Source: Aquamicrobium sp.
GTDB lineage: Bacteria > Pseudomonadota > Alphaproteobacteria > Rhizobiales > Rhizobiaceae
Assembly: GCA_019739225.1 (NCBI GenBank)
Contig: JAHHDT010000007.1
Coordinates: forward strand, 248,001 to 312,000
DNA: 64,000 nt
Direction of reading: 5' to 3'
Position numbers and translations under genes: made by a program
The notes under the pieces: generated by a model
Database searches by the model: none
What the model saw: the letters and a program-made list of their open reading frames with translations, nothing else
Told to the model about the DNA's origin: nothing
Part shown: positions 8,995-18,592 of the stretch, one piece after another
Layout of the letters: every line of letters starts with the position of its first letter
Position numbering within the stretch: position 1 is the stretch's first letter

Positions 8995-11049
8995 GTGGTT
9001 GAGAGCGTGGAAACGCGCATGGAAATGCCTGCAATCAAGGTCGAGCCTGCGGTTGCTCCGTTGACGGTGCGCATGTTCGGACAGCTCGCCGTCGATCGCC
9101 GCGGCGTTCCTGTCGACCTGCCGTCCTCGCGCAAGGTGCGGGCGCTGCTGGGTTACCTGGCCATCGCGCCTCATTCCGTTGGCCGAAGCCGCCTTTGCGA
9201 GCTTCTCGGGGACATTCCCAGCGATCCCAAGGGAGAATTGCGATGGTGCCTGAGCAAGCTCAGGGCGATTGTCGATGAGCCGGGCCGCACCCGCGTATCG
9301 TCCAGAAGCGATATGATTTCGCTGGACCTGACGGATTGCGTGGCCGATGCGGTGCAGGTTGACGCGGCAATGCGGGCAGGGCTGGAAACGCTGGGCCTCG
9401 ATGAATTGCGGAGCCTCGACAGTCTTTTCGTGGGCGATTTCCTGGAAGCCCTGGAACTGCATCGCAGTCCGCAACTTGACCACTGGCTGACGACGCAACG
9501 CAGCCGCTACCATGCCAGCCATGCAGCTCTGCTCGAACATCTGGTCAAGCTTCTGCCGAACGATCCGCGCGAGGCACGGCCCTATGTGGAGCGCTGGGTG
9601 GCACTCTCACCCTTCGACGCGCGGGCACAGATCCTTCTGCTGAAAACATTGCTGCATTGCGGGTTGCTCGCGGAGGCGGAGCGGCACCTTGCGGCTATCT
9701 CACGGCTGTTCGAAGTCGAAGATCTGGATTTCGACCCGATTAGGCACGCATGGCACGATCTGCGGAAGGGACCGACATCAGCGTCGTCGCTTGAAGCTGC
9801 GCCTGTTCGCGTGCCCCAACCGTCGGAGCCAGCCCCGGTTGCGCCGACCATTGGGCCAGAGGGGCTGCACAGGGCATCGCTCGCCGTCACACCGTTCGCG
9901 GAACTCGACAGGCTGAATGGGCAGCCCGGCCTCGCGGACGGCCTCACCCACGACATCATCACCCGGCTCGCCAAGCTGCGGAACCTGTTCATCATCGCCC
10001 GAGGCTCGGTGTTCGCGCTATCGCAACGCGGAATTGGACCGGAAGAGGCGGCGAAGCGGCTGAACGTGGACTATTTTACCACGGGCTTGGTCAGGCGTGG
10101 ACCGGGGCGCATCGTGGTGTCGGTGGAGCTGGTCGAGGCGCGCACGACAAGGATCGTCTGGTCGGATGAATTCGAGCTCGACCCCGACGACGCGCTGCTG
10201 GTGCTAGACGACATTGGCAATATGATCGTCTCGTCCATTGCCAACGAGGTCGAGACCGCCGAAAAGAACCGCGCCATTCTGAAGCCGCCCAGTTCTCTCA
10301 ATGCCTGGGAATCCTACCATCGCGGCCTATGGCACATGTATCGCTTCACCAAGGCGGACAATGATCTTGCCCACCAGTTCTTCAAGCGTGCGGTCGATAC
10401 GGACCCTACGTTCGCTCGGGCCCATGCCGGTGTCTCGTTCACGCATTGGCAAAACGCGTTCCAGCATTGGGCCGATCGCGATCGCGAAGCCGACCTCGCT
10501 TTCGAGAGTGCGGGACGAAGCCTCATCGTCGATGATCACGACCCGGCAGCGCACTGGGCCATGGGCAGGGCCTTGTGGCTGCGCAACAGCCATGATCAGG
10601 CAGTCGTCGAACTCGAAAGGGCAGTGAACCTAAGTCCGAACTTTGCGCTCGGCCACTACGCGCTCTCCTTCGTGCAATCGCAGTCCGGCGATCCGGCCGC
10701 GGCGATTGCTTCATCCGATCACTCGCGCAGTCTCAGCCCCTTCGATCCGCTGCTATTCGGCATGCTCGGCGCCCGCGCCATGGCTCACGTGCGGCTCGGC
10801 CAATTCGAGGAGGCTGCGGAGTGGGCGATCAAGGCCTCTGCGAGGCCCAATGCGCACAACATCATCCTGGCGATCGCCGCGCACTGCCTGGCCCTCGCGG
10901 GACGCCTCGATGAGGCAAGAACGTTTGCCGCCATGATCCGCAAATCGCTCCCGAGCTTTACCGTGGAGGATTTTCTGGCCACGTTCCGGTTCCCTCCCGA
11001 TGCCGAAGCTCTATTCCGCAGCGCCGCCCGCAGGATCGGGCTGGAGTAG
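8995..11049 (+). CDS. Large transcriptional regulator: winged helix, BTAD, TolB-like and TPR domains
   Basis: A 684-residue (from GTG) cytoplasmic regulator. Residues ~20-110 resemble the OmpR-type winged helix of SARP proteins (TVRMFGQLAVDRRG, SSRKVRALLGYLA), ~110-265 the BTAD helical domain, ~295-425 a TolB-N/FlgO-like domain (LAVTPFAELDRL, GLADGLTHDIITRLAKL) and ~430-670 tetratricopeptide repeats (e.g. DPTFARAHAGVSF). Proteins of this build are found as activators or as receptor-like regulators without a phosphorylation site. It is divergent from the cysteine synthase-like/decarboxylase operon across 185 bp, so control of that operon is likely. An ATG at 9019 (MEMPAIKVE) is an alternative start. 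It converges on the RraA-like gene 15 bp away. Confidence 0.82.
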   Translation: MVESVETRMEMPAIKVEPAVAPLTVRMFGQLAVDRRGVPVDLPSSRKVRALLGYLAIAPHSVGRSRLCELLGDIPSDPKGELRWCLSKLRAIVDEPGRTRVSSRSDMISLDLTDCVADAVQVDAAMRAGLETLGLDELRSLDSLFVGDFLEALELHRSPQLDHWLTTQRSRYHASHAALLEHLVKLLPNDPREARPYVERWVALSPFDARAQILLLKTLLHCGLLAEAERHLAAISRLFEVEDLDFDPIRHAWHDLRKGPTSASSLEAAPVRVPQPSEPAPVAPTIGPEGLHRASLAVTPFAELDRLNGQPGLADGLTHDIITRLAKLRNLFIIARGSVFALSQRGIGPEEAAKRLNVDYFTTGLVRRGPGRIVVSVELVEARTTRIVWSDEFELDPDDALLVLDDIGNMIVSSIANEVETAEKNRAILKPPSSLNAWESYHRGLWHMYRFTKADNDLAHQFFKRAVDTDPTFARAHAGVSFTHWQNAFQHWADRDREADLAFESAGRSLIVDDHDPAAHWAMGRALWLRNSHDQAVVELERAVNLSPNFALGHYALSFVQSQSGDPAAAIASSDHSRSLSPFDPLLFGMLGARAMAHVRLGQFEEAAEWAIKASARPNAHNIILAIAAHCLALAGRLDEARTFAAMIRKSLPSFTVEDFLATFRFPPDAEALFRSAARRIGLE

Positions 11050-11064
11050 TCATCGAAGTTCTGT

Positions 11065-11790
11065 CTATCGTCCGGTCTTTTCGCGCCATTCGGCATATTT
11101 ATGCAGATTTTCTTCCTTCGTCGATGGATAGAGCCCGATCACGGCTGCGCCTGCCTTGACTTCCTCCAGCACGAAATCCTCGAAACTCTCCATTGCCGTG
11201 CATTCATCGGCGATCTCGTCGGCGAGATGTGCGGGAATGACCATCACTCCATCACCGTCGCCGACCAGTACATCACCGGGAAAGACCGCGACATCGCCGC
11301 AGGCGATCGGCACGTTCAGGTCCAGCGCCTCGTGCAGGGTCAGGTTGGTCGGGGCGGATGCTCCTGCGCAATAGGCGGGCATGTCGAGGGCGCCGATACC
11401 GGCAACGTCGCGGAAGCCGCCATCCGATACGACACCGGCAGCGCCCCGCAGCGCCAGCCTGGTGATCAGGATCGAGCCGGCCGTGGCGGCGCGGGCATCC
11501 TTGCGCGCGTCCATGACAAGCACCCAGCCTGCCGGGCAGGTCTCGATGGCGACACGCTGCGGATGATCCGCATTGCGAAAGACGGTGATCGGATTGCGGT
11601 CCTCGCGGGCGGGTATGTAGCGCAGCGTGAAGGCCTGCCCGACCATGTTGACCGGCTTTGGCGACACGGGCCTGACGCCCTGGATGAACTGATTGCGAAG
11701 CCCACGCTTGTAAAGAGCGGTTGCCACCGATGCGGTGGATACCTTCAGAAGTTTTTCGCGGGTATGGTCGGGAAGGGTGTAGTCGGTCAT
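11065..11790 (-). CDS. RraA-like (HMG/CHA aldolase family) protein
   Basis: A 241-residue protein of the RraA/HMG-CHA aldolase fold. The conserved core is seen: ATAGSILITRLALRGAAG, then GGFRD with the substrate Arg and metal-binding Asp, and the GDGVMVIP strand. Class II pyruvate aldolases of this family cleave 4-hydroxy-2-keto acids to pyruvate with a divalent metal; RraA itself instead inhibits RNase E, but is shorter. The ATG at 11790 follows an AAGG ten bases upstream. It is 55 bp downstream of an IlvD/Edd dehydratase in the same orientation as the tct transporter genes, so an aldolase acting after the dehydratase is more likely than the RNase regulator role. Confidence 0.85.
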   Translation of the reverse strand: MTDYTLPDHTREKLLKVSTASVATALYKRGLRNQFIQGVRPVSPKPVNMVGQAFTLRYIPAREDRNPITVFRNADHPQRVAIETCPAGWVLVMDARKDARAATAGSILITRLALRGAAGVVSDGGFRDVAGIGALDMPAYCAGASAPTNLTLHEALDLNVPIACGDVAVFPGDVLVGDGDGVMVIPAHLADEIADECTAMESFEDFVLEEVKAGAAVIGLYPSTKEENLHKYAEWREKTGR

Positions 11791-11845
11791 TGCACAGCCT
11801 TGGAAAATGATGGTTGACGGTCTTGTTCGTCGCGGCTCCACCGCA

Positions 11846-13588
<1,743 letters not shown>

Positions 13589-13614
13589 GCCCGCTTCCTT
13601 TGATCGAATGTCTT

Positions 13615-13640
13615 GCGCCGGACCGTATCTTGTCCGGCGC
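13615..13640. other. Perfect 9-bp inverted repeat between tctA and the dehydratase gene
   Basis: GCGCCGGAC at 13615-13623 and GTCCGGCGC at 13632-13640 form a perfect 9-bp stem with an eight-base loop. It lies between the stop of the permease gene and the start of the dehydratase gene, which read right to left. No run of T follows on either strand, so it is not a classical Rho-independent terminator; an mRNA-stability or processing hairpin is possible. Confidence 0.6.
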
Positions 13641-13711
13641 GGTGTTGAGTTTACGAAGCATCGACGGCCCAGGCTCCCATAACCGCCGCCTCGAAGATGG
13701 AGGGGCGGATG

Positions 13712-15235
13712 TCATGGTTGCCCCCCTCCTTCTGGTTGGGTCTCCACAGTCCGTGCGGGGCGGAGGCCACGGTAGATCTGCCAGCCGACCGATGCTGCGG
13801 CCAGCGCCAGGAAGGCGCCCGAGATCGGGTTCGTCAGGAAGCTGGTCGCGTCGCCATCGGCCAGTTGCAGGCCTCGCCTGAAATTGGTCTCCGCCATCGG
13901 CCCCAGGATGAAGCCGATGATGAAGGGAGCAGTTGGAATGCCGGCCTTGACGAAGGCGTAGCCGAGAACGCCGAAGCCAAGAATGGTCCAGATGTCGAAG
14001 ATGCGGCTGGCAAGGCCGAACGCGCCGACGGCGCACAACACCACGATGATCGGCAGCAGGATGTGCTTTGGGATCGCCAGCAGCCGTATGAACACGCGGA
14101 GGCCCCAGAATTCGAGGATCAGCATCATCACCGCCGACAGGATGAGTGCGGCGAAGATGGTGTAGACGAACTCGCCTTGCGTCAGGAACAGCATCGGGCC
14201 GGGCTGGATGCCATGGATCATCAGGCCGCCCAGAAGGATCGCCGTCACCGCGTCGCCTGGAATGCCGAGCGTCAGGAGCGGTATCATCGCGCCACCGATT
14301 CCGGCGTTGTTGGCCGTTTCACTCGCGACAACGCCTTCGATCGTGCCCTTGCCAAACTTTTCCGGTGTCTTCGAGCGGCTGCGCGCGACGATGTAGGACA
14401 CGATGTTGGACGTGCCTGCACCGATGCCCGGCAGGATGCCGATGGAAATGCCGATGACGGAGGAGCGGAATGCGTTTGGCAACTGACCGAGGAACTCCGC
14501 CATCGAAAAGCCGAATCCCTTGATCTTCACCATCAACGACGTGCCGATGCGATCGGCGGTGGCGCTGCGCTCCGCGACCTTGATGATCTCCGCAATGGCG
14601 AACATGCCCACGAGCACCGTCAGGATCGAAAAACCCGCGTTCAGTTCGACCTGCCCGAATGTGAACCGGCGGATCGCGTCGACCGGAGCGATGCCCACCG
14701 TTGAGACTGCAAAGCCGGCGACGCCGGAAAAGATGCCCTTCAGCATCGAGCCGCTCGACAGCGTCGCGATCAGCGTCAGCGAAAAGATCGCGATGGCGAA
14801 ATATTCGTGGGGGCCGAACGAGAGGGCGACACGGGCGAGCGACGGCGCGATGAACATCAGCGCGGCGATGGAGAGGATTGTACCGATGAAAGAGAAGACG
14901 ATGCCGACGCCGAGCGCCTTGGCGCCTTCGCCGTTTTCCATCATCGGCCCTCCGTCGAACGTCGTGGCGATGGATGAGGGCGTGCCGGGAATCTTGAGCA
15001 GGATCGCGGATATGAGGCCGCCGGATGTCGCGCCGACATAGAGCGCGACCAGCAGCGCCAGTCCGGCCGCCGGATCGAGCCCGTAGGTCATCGGCAAGCA
15101 AAGCGCGATTGCCATGACTGCGGTCAGGCCGGGCACGGCGCCAAAGACGATGCCAACGGCGACGCCCCCTGTGACCAGCAGCAGAATCTGGGGTGCGAAG
15201 ACGTTGGCGACACCCTGAGTGAATAGGTCCCACAT
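13712..15235 (-). CDS. Tripartite tricarboxylate transporter large permease (TctA family)
   Basis: A 507-residue, highly hydrophobic protein with about a dozen predicted membrane segments. Family hallmarks are present: an N-terminal GAVPGLTAVMAIAL loop, the repeat-like GILPGIGAGTSNIVSY in the second half, and TLGIPGDAVTAILLGGLMIHG. TctA forms the inner-membrane channel of TctCBA importers, which use a periplasmic binding protein and the ion gradient rather than ATP. It lies 12 bp downstream of the small subunit gene. The downstream dehydratase and aldolase suggest that the cargo is a hydroxylated organic acid. Confidence 0.93.
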   Translation of the reverse strand: MWDLFTQGVANVFAPQILLLVTGGVAVGIVFGAVPGLTAVMAIALCLPMTYGLDPAAGLALLVALYVGATSGGLISAILLKIPGTPSSIATTFDGGPMMENGEGAKALGVGIVFSFIGTILSIAALMFIAPSLARVALSFGPHEYFAIAIFSLTLIATLSSGSMLKGIFSGVAGFAVSTVGIAPVDAIRRFTFGQVELNAGFSILTVLVGMFAIAEIIKVAERSATADRIGTSLMVKIKGFGFSMAEFLGQLPNAFRSSVIGISIGILPGIGAGTSNIVSYIVARSRSKTPEKFGKGTIEGVVASETANNAGIGGAMIPLLTLGIPGDAVTAILLGGLMIHGIQPGPMLFLTQGEFVYTIFAALILSAVMMLILEFWGLRVFIRLLAIPKHILLPIIVVLCAVGAFGLASRIFDIWTILGFGVLGYAFVKAGIPTAPFIIGFILGPMAETNFRRGLQLADGDATSFLTNPISGAFLALAAASVGWQIYRGLRPARTVETQPEGGGQP

Positions 15236-15247
15236 GTCCTGGCTCCC

Positions 15248-15754
15248 TTACGGCAGGTAGGGCGTCAGAGGCCCCGCCGGCAGGATCAGGTCGAAGCCGT
15301 AGCGGAACGAGACGAAAGTGATGACGGCGCCAATGATGGCCAGCGCCGCATACCGCCAATAGGAGATCGTGCGGCCGTCAGGCGTGAGCACGATGAACTG
15401 GAAGAAGAGATAGAGGGCCGCGGCGACCGGAAAGCCGAGCGGCCGCAGCAACGCCGTGAAGGTGGCGAACAGGACGAGTGTCTTGACGACCGTCATGTAG
15501 TTGGCCGGAGCATCGGACGACGGCGCCTCATCGTCGACGCCGGGCGCCTCCTCCGCGTCGGCATCGTGCCGCCTCCACCCGACGAACGCCTGCAGCAGGC
15601 CGAGCAGGATCATTCCGCCAGCCAGAACGTAGGGGATGAAGGTAGCGTCCACCGCCCCCCGGCGCGGAAGACCCGTGGTGAGATACAGATAGCCGAGACC
15701 GGCGGCGAGCATCGCCAGCCCTACGGCCGTGTCCTTGGTTCGGATAGCCGACAT
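15248..15754 (-). CDS. Tripartite tricarboxylate transporter small permease (TctB family)
   Basis: A 168-residue membrane protein with four predicted helices (for example MLAAGLGYLYLTTG, GGMILLGLLQAFVGW and a C-terminal AIIGAVITFVSFRYGF), the usual build of the TctB/DUF1468 subunit. A charged, Asp/Glu-rich cytoplasmic loop separates helices two and three. The ATG at 15754 is chosen because GAGGAGGAATTG stands directly in front; a TTG one codon upstream is also in frame. It is flanked by tctC (69 bp upstream) and tctA (12 bp downstream) in the same orientation. Confidence 0.9.
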   Translation of the reverse strand: MSAIRTKDTAVGLAMLAAGLGYLYLTTGLPRRGAVDATFIPYVLAGGMILLGLLQAFVGWRRHDADAEEAPGVDDEAPSSDAPANYMTVVKTLVLFATFTALLRPLGFPVAAALYLFFQFIVLTPDGRTISYWRYAALAIIGAVITFVSFRYGFDLILPAGPLTPYLP

Positions 15755-15823
15755 CAATTCCTCCTCAGCGAGGCCATCTGGCGCGGCCCTGGGGCCGCGC
15801 CGCTTGCCCGGCCCAACGAGGCG

Positions 15824-16789
15824 TCAGCGCGCTGCCTGCAGTGCGTCGCGATACTGCATGTAGTTGTCACGGATCGCGTTCAGACGCTCAAGTCCCTCTT
15901 CCCTTCCGTAGAAAGAAACCGGCTGCTTGAAGCCCTGTTCGAGATCGGCCGCATATTCCGGAATTTCGGTGATTTCCCGCATGATTTCACCCATGCGCTC
16001 GACGATCGCCGCATCGGTGCCTTTCGGGAAGGCGATGATGTACGGATTGTTCATCACGAAATCGACGTTCTGCGACTTGAAAGTCGGAATGTCGCCGAGA
16101 AGCGCGTTCGGTTCGTCGTTGGGCTGACCCAGCACCACCATCTCTCCCGACGTGTGGTAGTCCTGGATTGCGCCGTAGGCGATGCCGGCGACATGGATGC
16201 GGTCGCCCAGTAGCGCTGTGATCTTCTCCGCGGCCGAGCCGGTGTCCACGATGCGCATCTCGGCGCCGGTCTGTTGTTGCAGGATGAGGCCCTGCAGGTG
16301 CGAGTAGCCGCCGAGCTCCGTACCGAAGATCACGCTGCCGGGCTCGGCCTTGGTCTTGTCCACCAGGTCCTGCGTGCTGGTGATGCCGGACGATTTGCTG
16401 GTGACGAACACCGCGCCCTGGTCCACCGCGGGGATGCAGCAGATTTCGAAATCGTCGATGCCATAGTCTGCGAGGCCCGAAACCTCCGTCACGATCAGGT
16501 GCCCGGTATGGCCGAACAGCATGGTGTAGCCGTCGGGCTCCGCCTGCCGCACCTCCGACGTGGCGATGGTTGCGCCGCCGCCCGGCATGTTGGTGATGAC
16601 CATCGACGTGCCGGTGATCTGTTCGAAATACTTGGCCATCGTACGAGCGTTGAAATCGGTGTCGCCGCCAGGGCTAGCACCGATGATCACGTTGACGGTA
16701 CGGGCCGGCCAGTCGGTCTGCGCCAGCGCCGAGGTCGAAAGCAGCGCTGCGCCTGCGAAGGCCAGCGTCGCGACCATGGACTTTTTCAT
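15824..16789 (-). CDS. Tripartite tricarboxylate transporter substrate-binding protein (Bug/TctC family)
   Basis: A 321-residue periplasmic protein. Residues 1-23 are a classical signal peptide ending STSALAQ. The mature protein starts with WPARTVNVIIGASPGGDTD, the Bug-family ligand loop, followed by NMPGGGATIATSEV. Bug proteins bind carboxylates through two water-bridged beta-strands; aspartate, citrate, glutarate and phthalate binders are known. First gene of the operon tctC-tctB-tctA-dehydratase-RraA. It is divergent from a GntR gene 130 bp away, the likely regulator. Confidence 0.92.
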   Translation of the reverse strand: MKKSMVATLAFAGAALLSTSALAQTDWPARTVNVIIGASPGGDTDFNARTMAKYFEQITGTSMVITNMPGGGATIATSEVRQAEPDGYTMLFGHTGHLIVTEVSGLADYGIDDFEICCIPAVDQGAVFVTSKSSGITSTQDLVDKTKAEPGSVIFGTELGGYSHLQGLILQQQTGAEMRIVDTGSAAEKITALLGDRIHVAGIAYGAIQDYHTSGEMVVLGQPNDEPNALLGDIPTFKSQNVDFVMNNPYIIAFPKGTDAAIVERMGEIMREITEIPEYAADLEQGFKQPVSFYGREEGLERLNAIRDNYMQYRDALQAAR

Positions 16790-16919
16790 GTTGTTCCTCC
16801 CTTACGAACTACGAAATGCCTGTCCGGCATCTGCGGCACTAATATATTTGCGCACCAATGGCAAGCTTGGATATGCAGGTGATCGGCCATCGCGGTGACA
16901 AGGGTGGGTCTTTCGAGCT

Positions 16920-17621
16920 ATGCGGAGCAAAACGGGATTTCATCGAATGAACCGGCCGCCACGTCGCAAGTCGCTTGCTGATGGAGTCTACGAGGAGCTT
17001 CGCCGGCTGATCGTCATGCTGGAACTTCCTCCCGGCGCCGTGCTGGTCGAGCGCGAGCTGTGCGAACGCTTCGCGGTAAGCCGCACGCCGGTGCGCGAGG
17101 CGGTGCTCAAGCTTGCCGAGCATGATCTCGTGACCATCGCGCCGCAGCACGGAACTTTCGTGGCCGGCATCGACGTGCGCAGCGTTCGCCAGGCGCATTT
17201 CCTGCGCACGAATCTGGAGATCCCGGTCGTCCGGCTGCTTTGCGAGCAGCCCGTCGTAGATCTGGCCGAGGCGCGCGCCCTGCTTGTCGCGCAAAGACTT
17301 GTGGAAGGGGATCTGAAGGCATTCATGCCGCTGGACGACCAGTTTCACGAGGCGCTGTTCGCCCTTGCCGGAATGCGGGAGCTCTGGTCGGTGATCCAGG
17401 GCAAGAAGGCGCATCTCGATCGTATCCGTTTCCTGCAGGCCCCGCAGGACGGAAAGGTTGCGACGCTGGTAGCTGACCACAAGGCGATCCTGGACATGAT
17501 CGTGAAACGTGACGCTGAAGGGGCCGAAGAATGCCTGCGCCGCCACGTTGCAGGTTCGGTGCTTTACATGGAGGAACTGCTTCTCCTGCGCCCGGACCTG
17601 TTCAGATCCCCCGCCGCGTGA
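16920..17621 (+). CDS. GntR family regulator, FadR/FCD subfamily
   Basis: A 233-residue regulator. The N-terminal winged helix (about 15-80) has the pattern LPPGAVLVERELCERF-SRTPVREAVLKL with the usual recognition helix; the C-terminal all-helical FCD domain (about 95-220) carries the Asp and His residues (LDDQFHEALF, DHKAILD) that bind metal or carboxylate ligands. It is divergent from the tctC operon, so control of that operon by the transported acid or its breakdown product is likely. The start is uncertain: an ATG at 16947 would shorten it by nine residues; neither has a strong ribosome-binding site. It is paralogous to the next gene. Confidence 0.87.
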   Translation: MRSKTGFHRMNRPPRRKSLADGVYEELRRLIVMLELPPGAVLVERELCERFAVSRTPVREAVLKLAEHDLVTIAPQHGTFVAGIDVRSVRQAHFLRTNLEIPVVRLLCEQPVVDLAEARALLVAQRLVEGDLKAFMPLDDQFHEALFALAGMRELWSVIQGKKAHLDRIRFLQAPQDGKVATLVADHKAILDMIVKRDAEGAEECLRRHVAGSVLYMEELLLLRPDLFRSPAA

Positions 17622-17725
17622 CGGCTTCTCGCGAGCGCATGGCAATGCCGGCCCGGCGAGGACGGTTGCCTGATCGTCACCCGCATGCTGTTGCACTAGA
17701 GTTTTAGCTTCTGCTATCTGAGGCT

Positions 17726-18418
17726 ATGTCGATTGCGAATGACAGCTATGCCAGCATCCGTACGGATCCCTATGCGGACTTGCGCCAGCGCATCATCTCG
17801 CTCCAGCTTCCTCCGGGTACGCTGTTGTCGAGGGCGGAGCTTCAGGCGCGTTATGGAGTGAGCTCAACGCCGATGCGTGACGCGCTTCTGCGCCTGCGGG
17901 AAGAGGGGCTGGTGGAAATCTATCCCCAGTCTCGCACGCTCGTCAGCCGTATCGACCTGTCGCTGGCACGCGAGGCGCATTTCCTGCGAAGTTCGGTCGA
18001 GCGCAATATCGTGCGGGAGCTGTGCCTTCACCCGCCGGCCGGGCTGATGGACATGCTCCGTCGCGTCGTGGAACTGCAGGGCCAGAATACGGGTCCCGAT
18101 GACCTCGCCGTATTCGCCGGGCTCGACCAGACATTCCACGAGACCATGTTCAAGGCCATGGGCTACATGCGAACATTCGCGGTTATCCGCCGCGAAAGCG
18201 TCCATATCGACCGCCTGCGCGCGCTGCATCTGCCGCTGGGCGACAAGGTCATGCGCATCCTCAGCGAGCACACCCACATCATCGACGCTCTTGAATCGGG
18301 CAATCCGGACAAGGCCGAAGAGGCCATGGGCTTCCATCTCTCGCAGTCCATCGCCATTGCCAACAGGCTGAGCGACGAGTGGCCAGGATATTTCACCGGC
18401 AACAAGGTGCCGGACTGA
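17726..18418 (+). CDS. GntR family regulator, FadR/FCD subfamily (paralogue of the preceding gene)
   Basis: A 230-residue FCD-type GntR protein. The winged helix (LPPGTLLSRAELQARYGVSS-TPMRDALLRL) and the effector domain (GLDQTFHETMF, HTHIIDAL) align with the preceding gene over the whole length, including an EAHFLR segment shared with QAHFLR there. The ATG follows TGAGGCT. It stands 104 bp behind its paralogue and 174 bp before the end of the second tctA. Whether it serves the first or the second transporter operon cannot be decided by position; the second operon has its own GntR gene. Confidence 0.87.
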   Translation: MSIANDSYASIRTDPYADLRQRIISLQLPPGTLLSRAELQARYGVSSTPMRDALLRLREEGLVEIYPQSRTLVSRIDLSLAREAHFLRSSVERNIVRELCLHPPAGLMDMLRRVVELQGQNTGPDDLAVFAGLDQTFHETMFKAMGYMRTFAVIRRESVHIDRLRALHLPLGDKVMRILSEHTHIIDALESGNPDKAEEAMGFHLSQSIAIANRLSDEWPGYFTGNKVPD

Positions 18419-18592
18419 AATAGTCGGCATGCTTGCGCTACCACACGGTAGCCTTCGGGCAGGATGAACAGCATCTGGGTGTCCCGACGCCAGTTAGGGC
18501 GGTCGCCAAGGCAACAAGTCGCACCAAATTCACACCGGCGGCCACATGATCAACCAACCGGCACGCTGCGCTTCGGCTGCCCATTGGCGCCG

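Noticed and set aside
13697-14704. A 335-codon plus-strand frame opposite tctA
   Set aside because: Charged, low-hydrophobicity translation of the antisense of a membrane protein gene.
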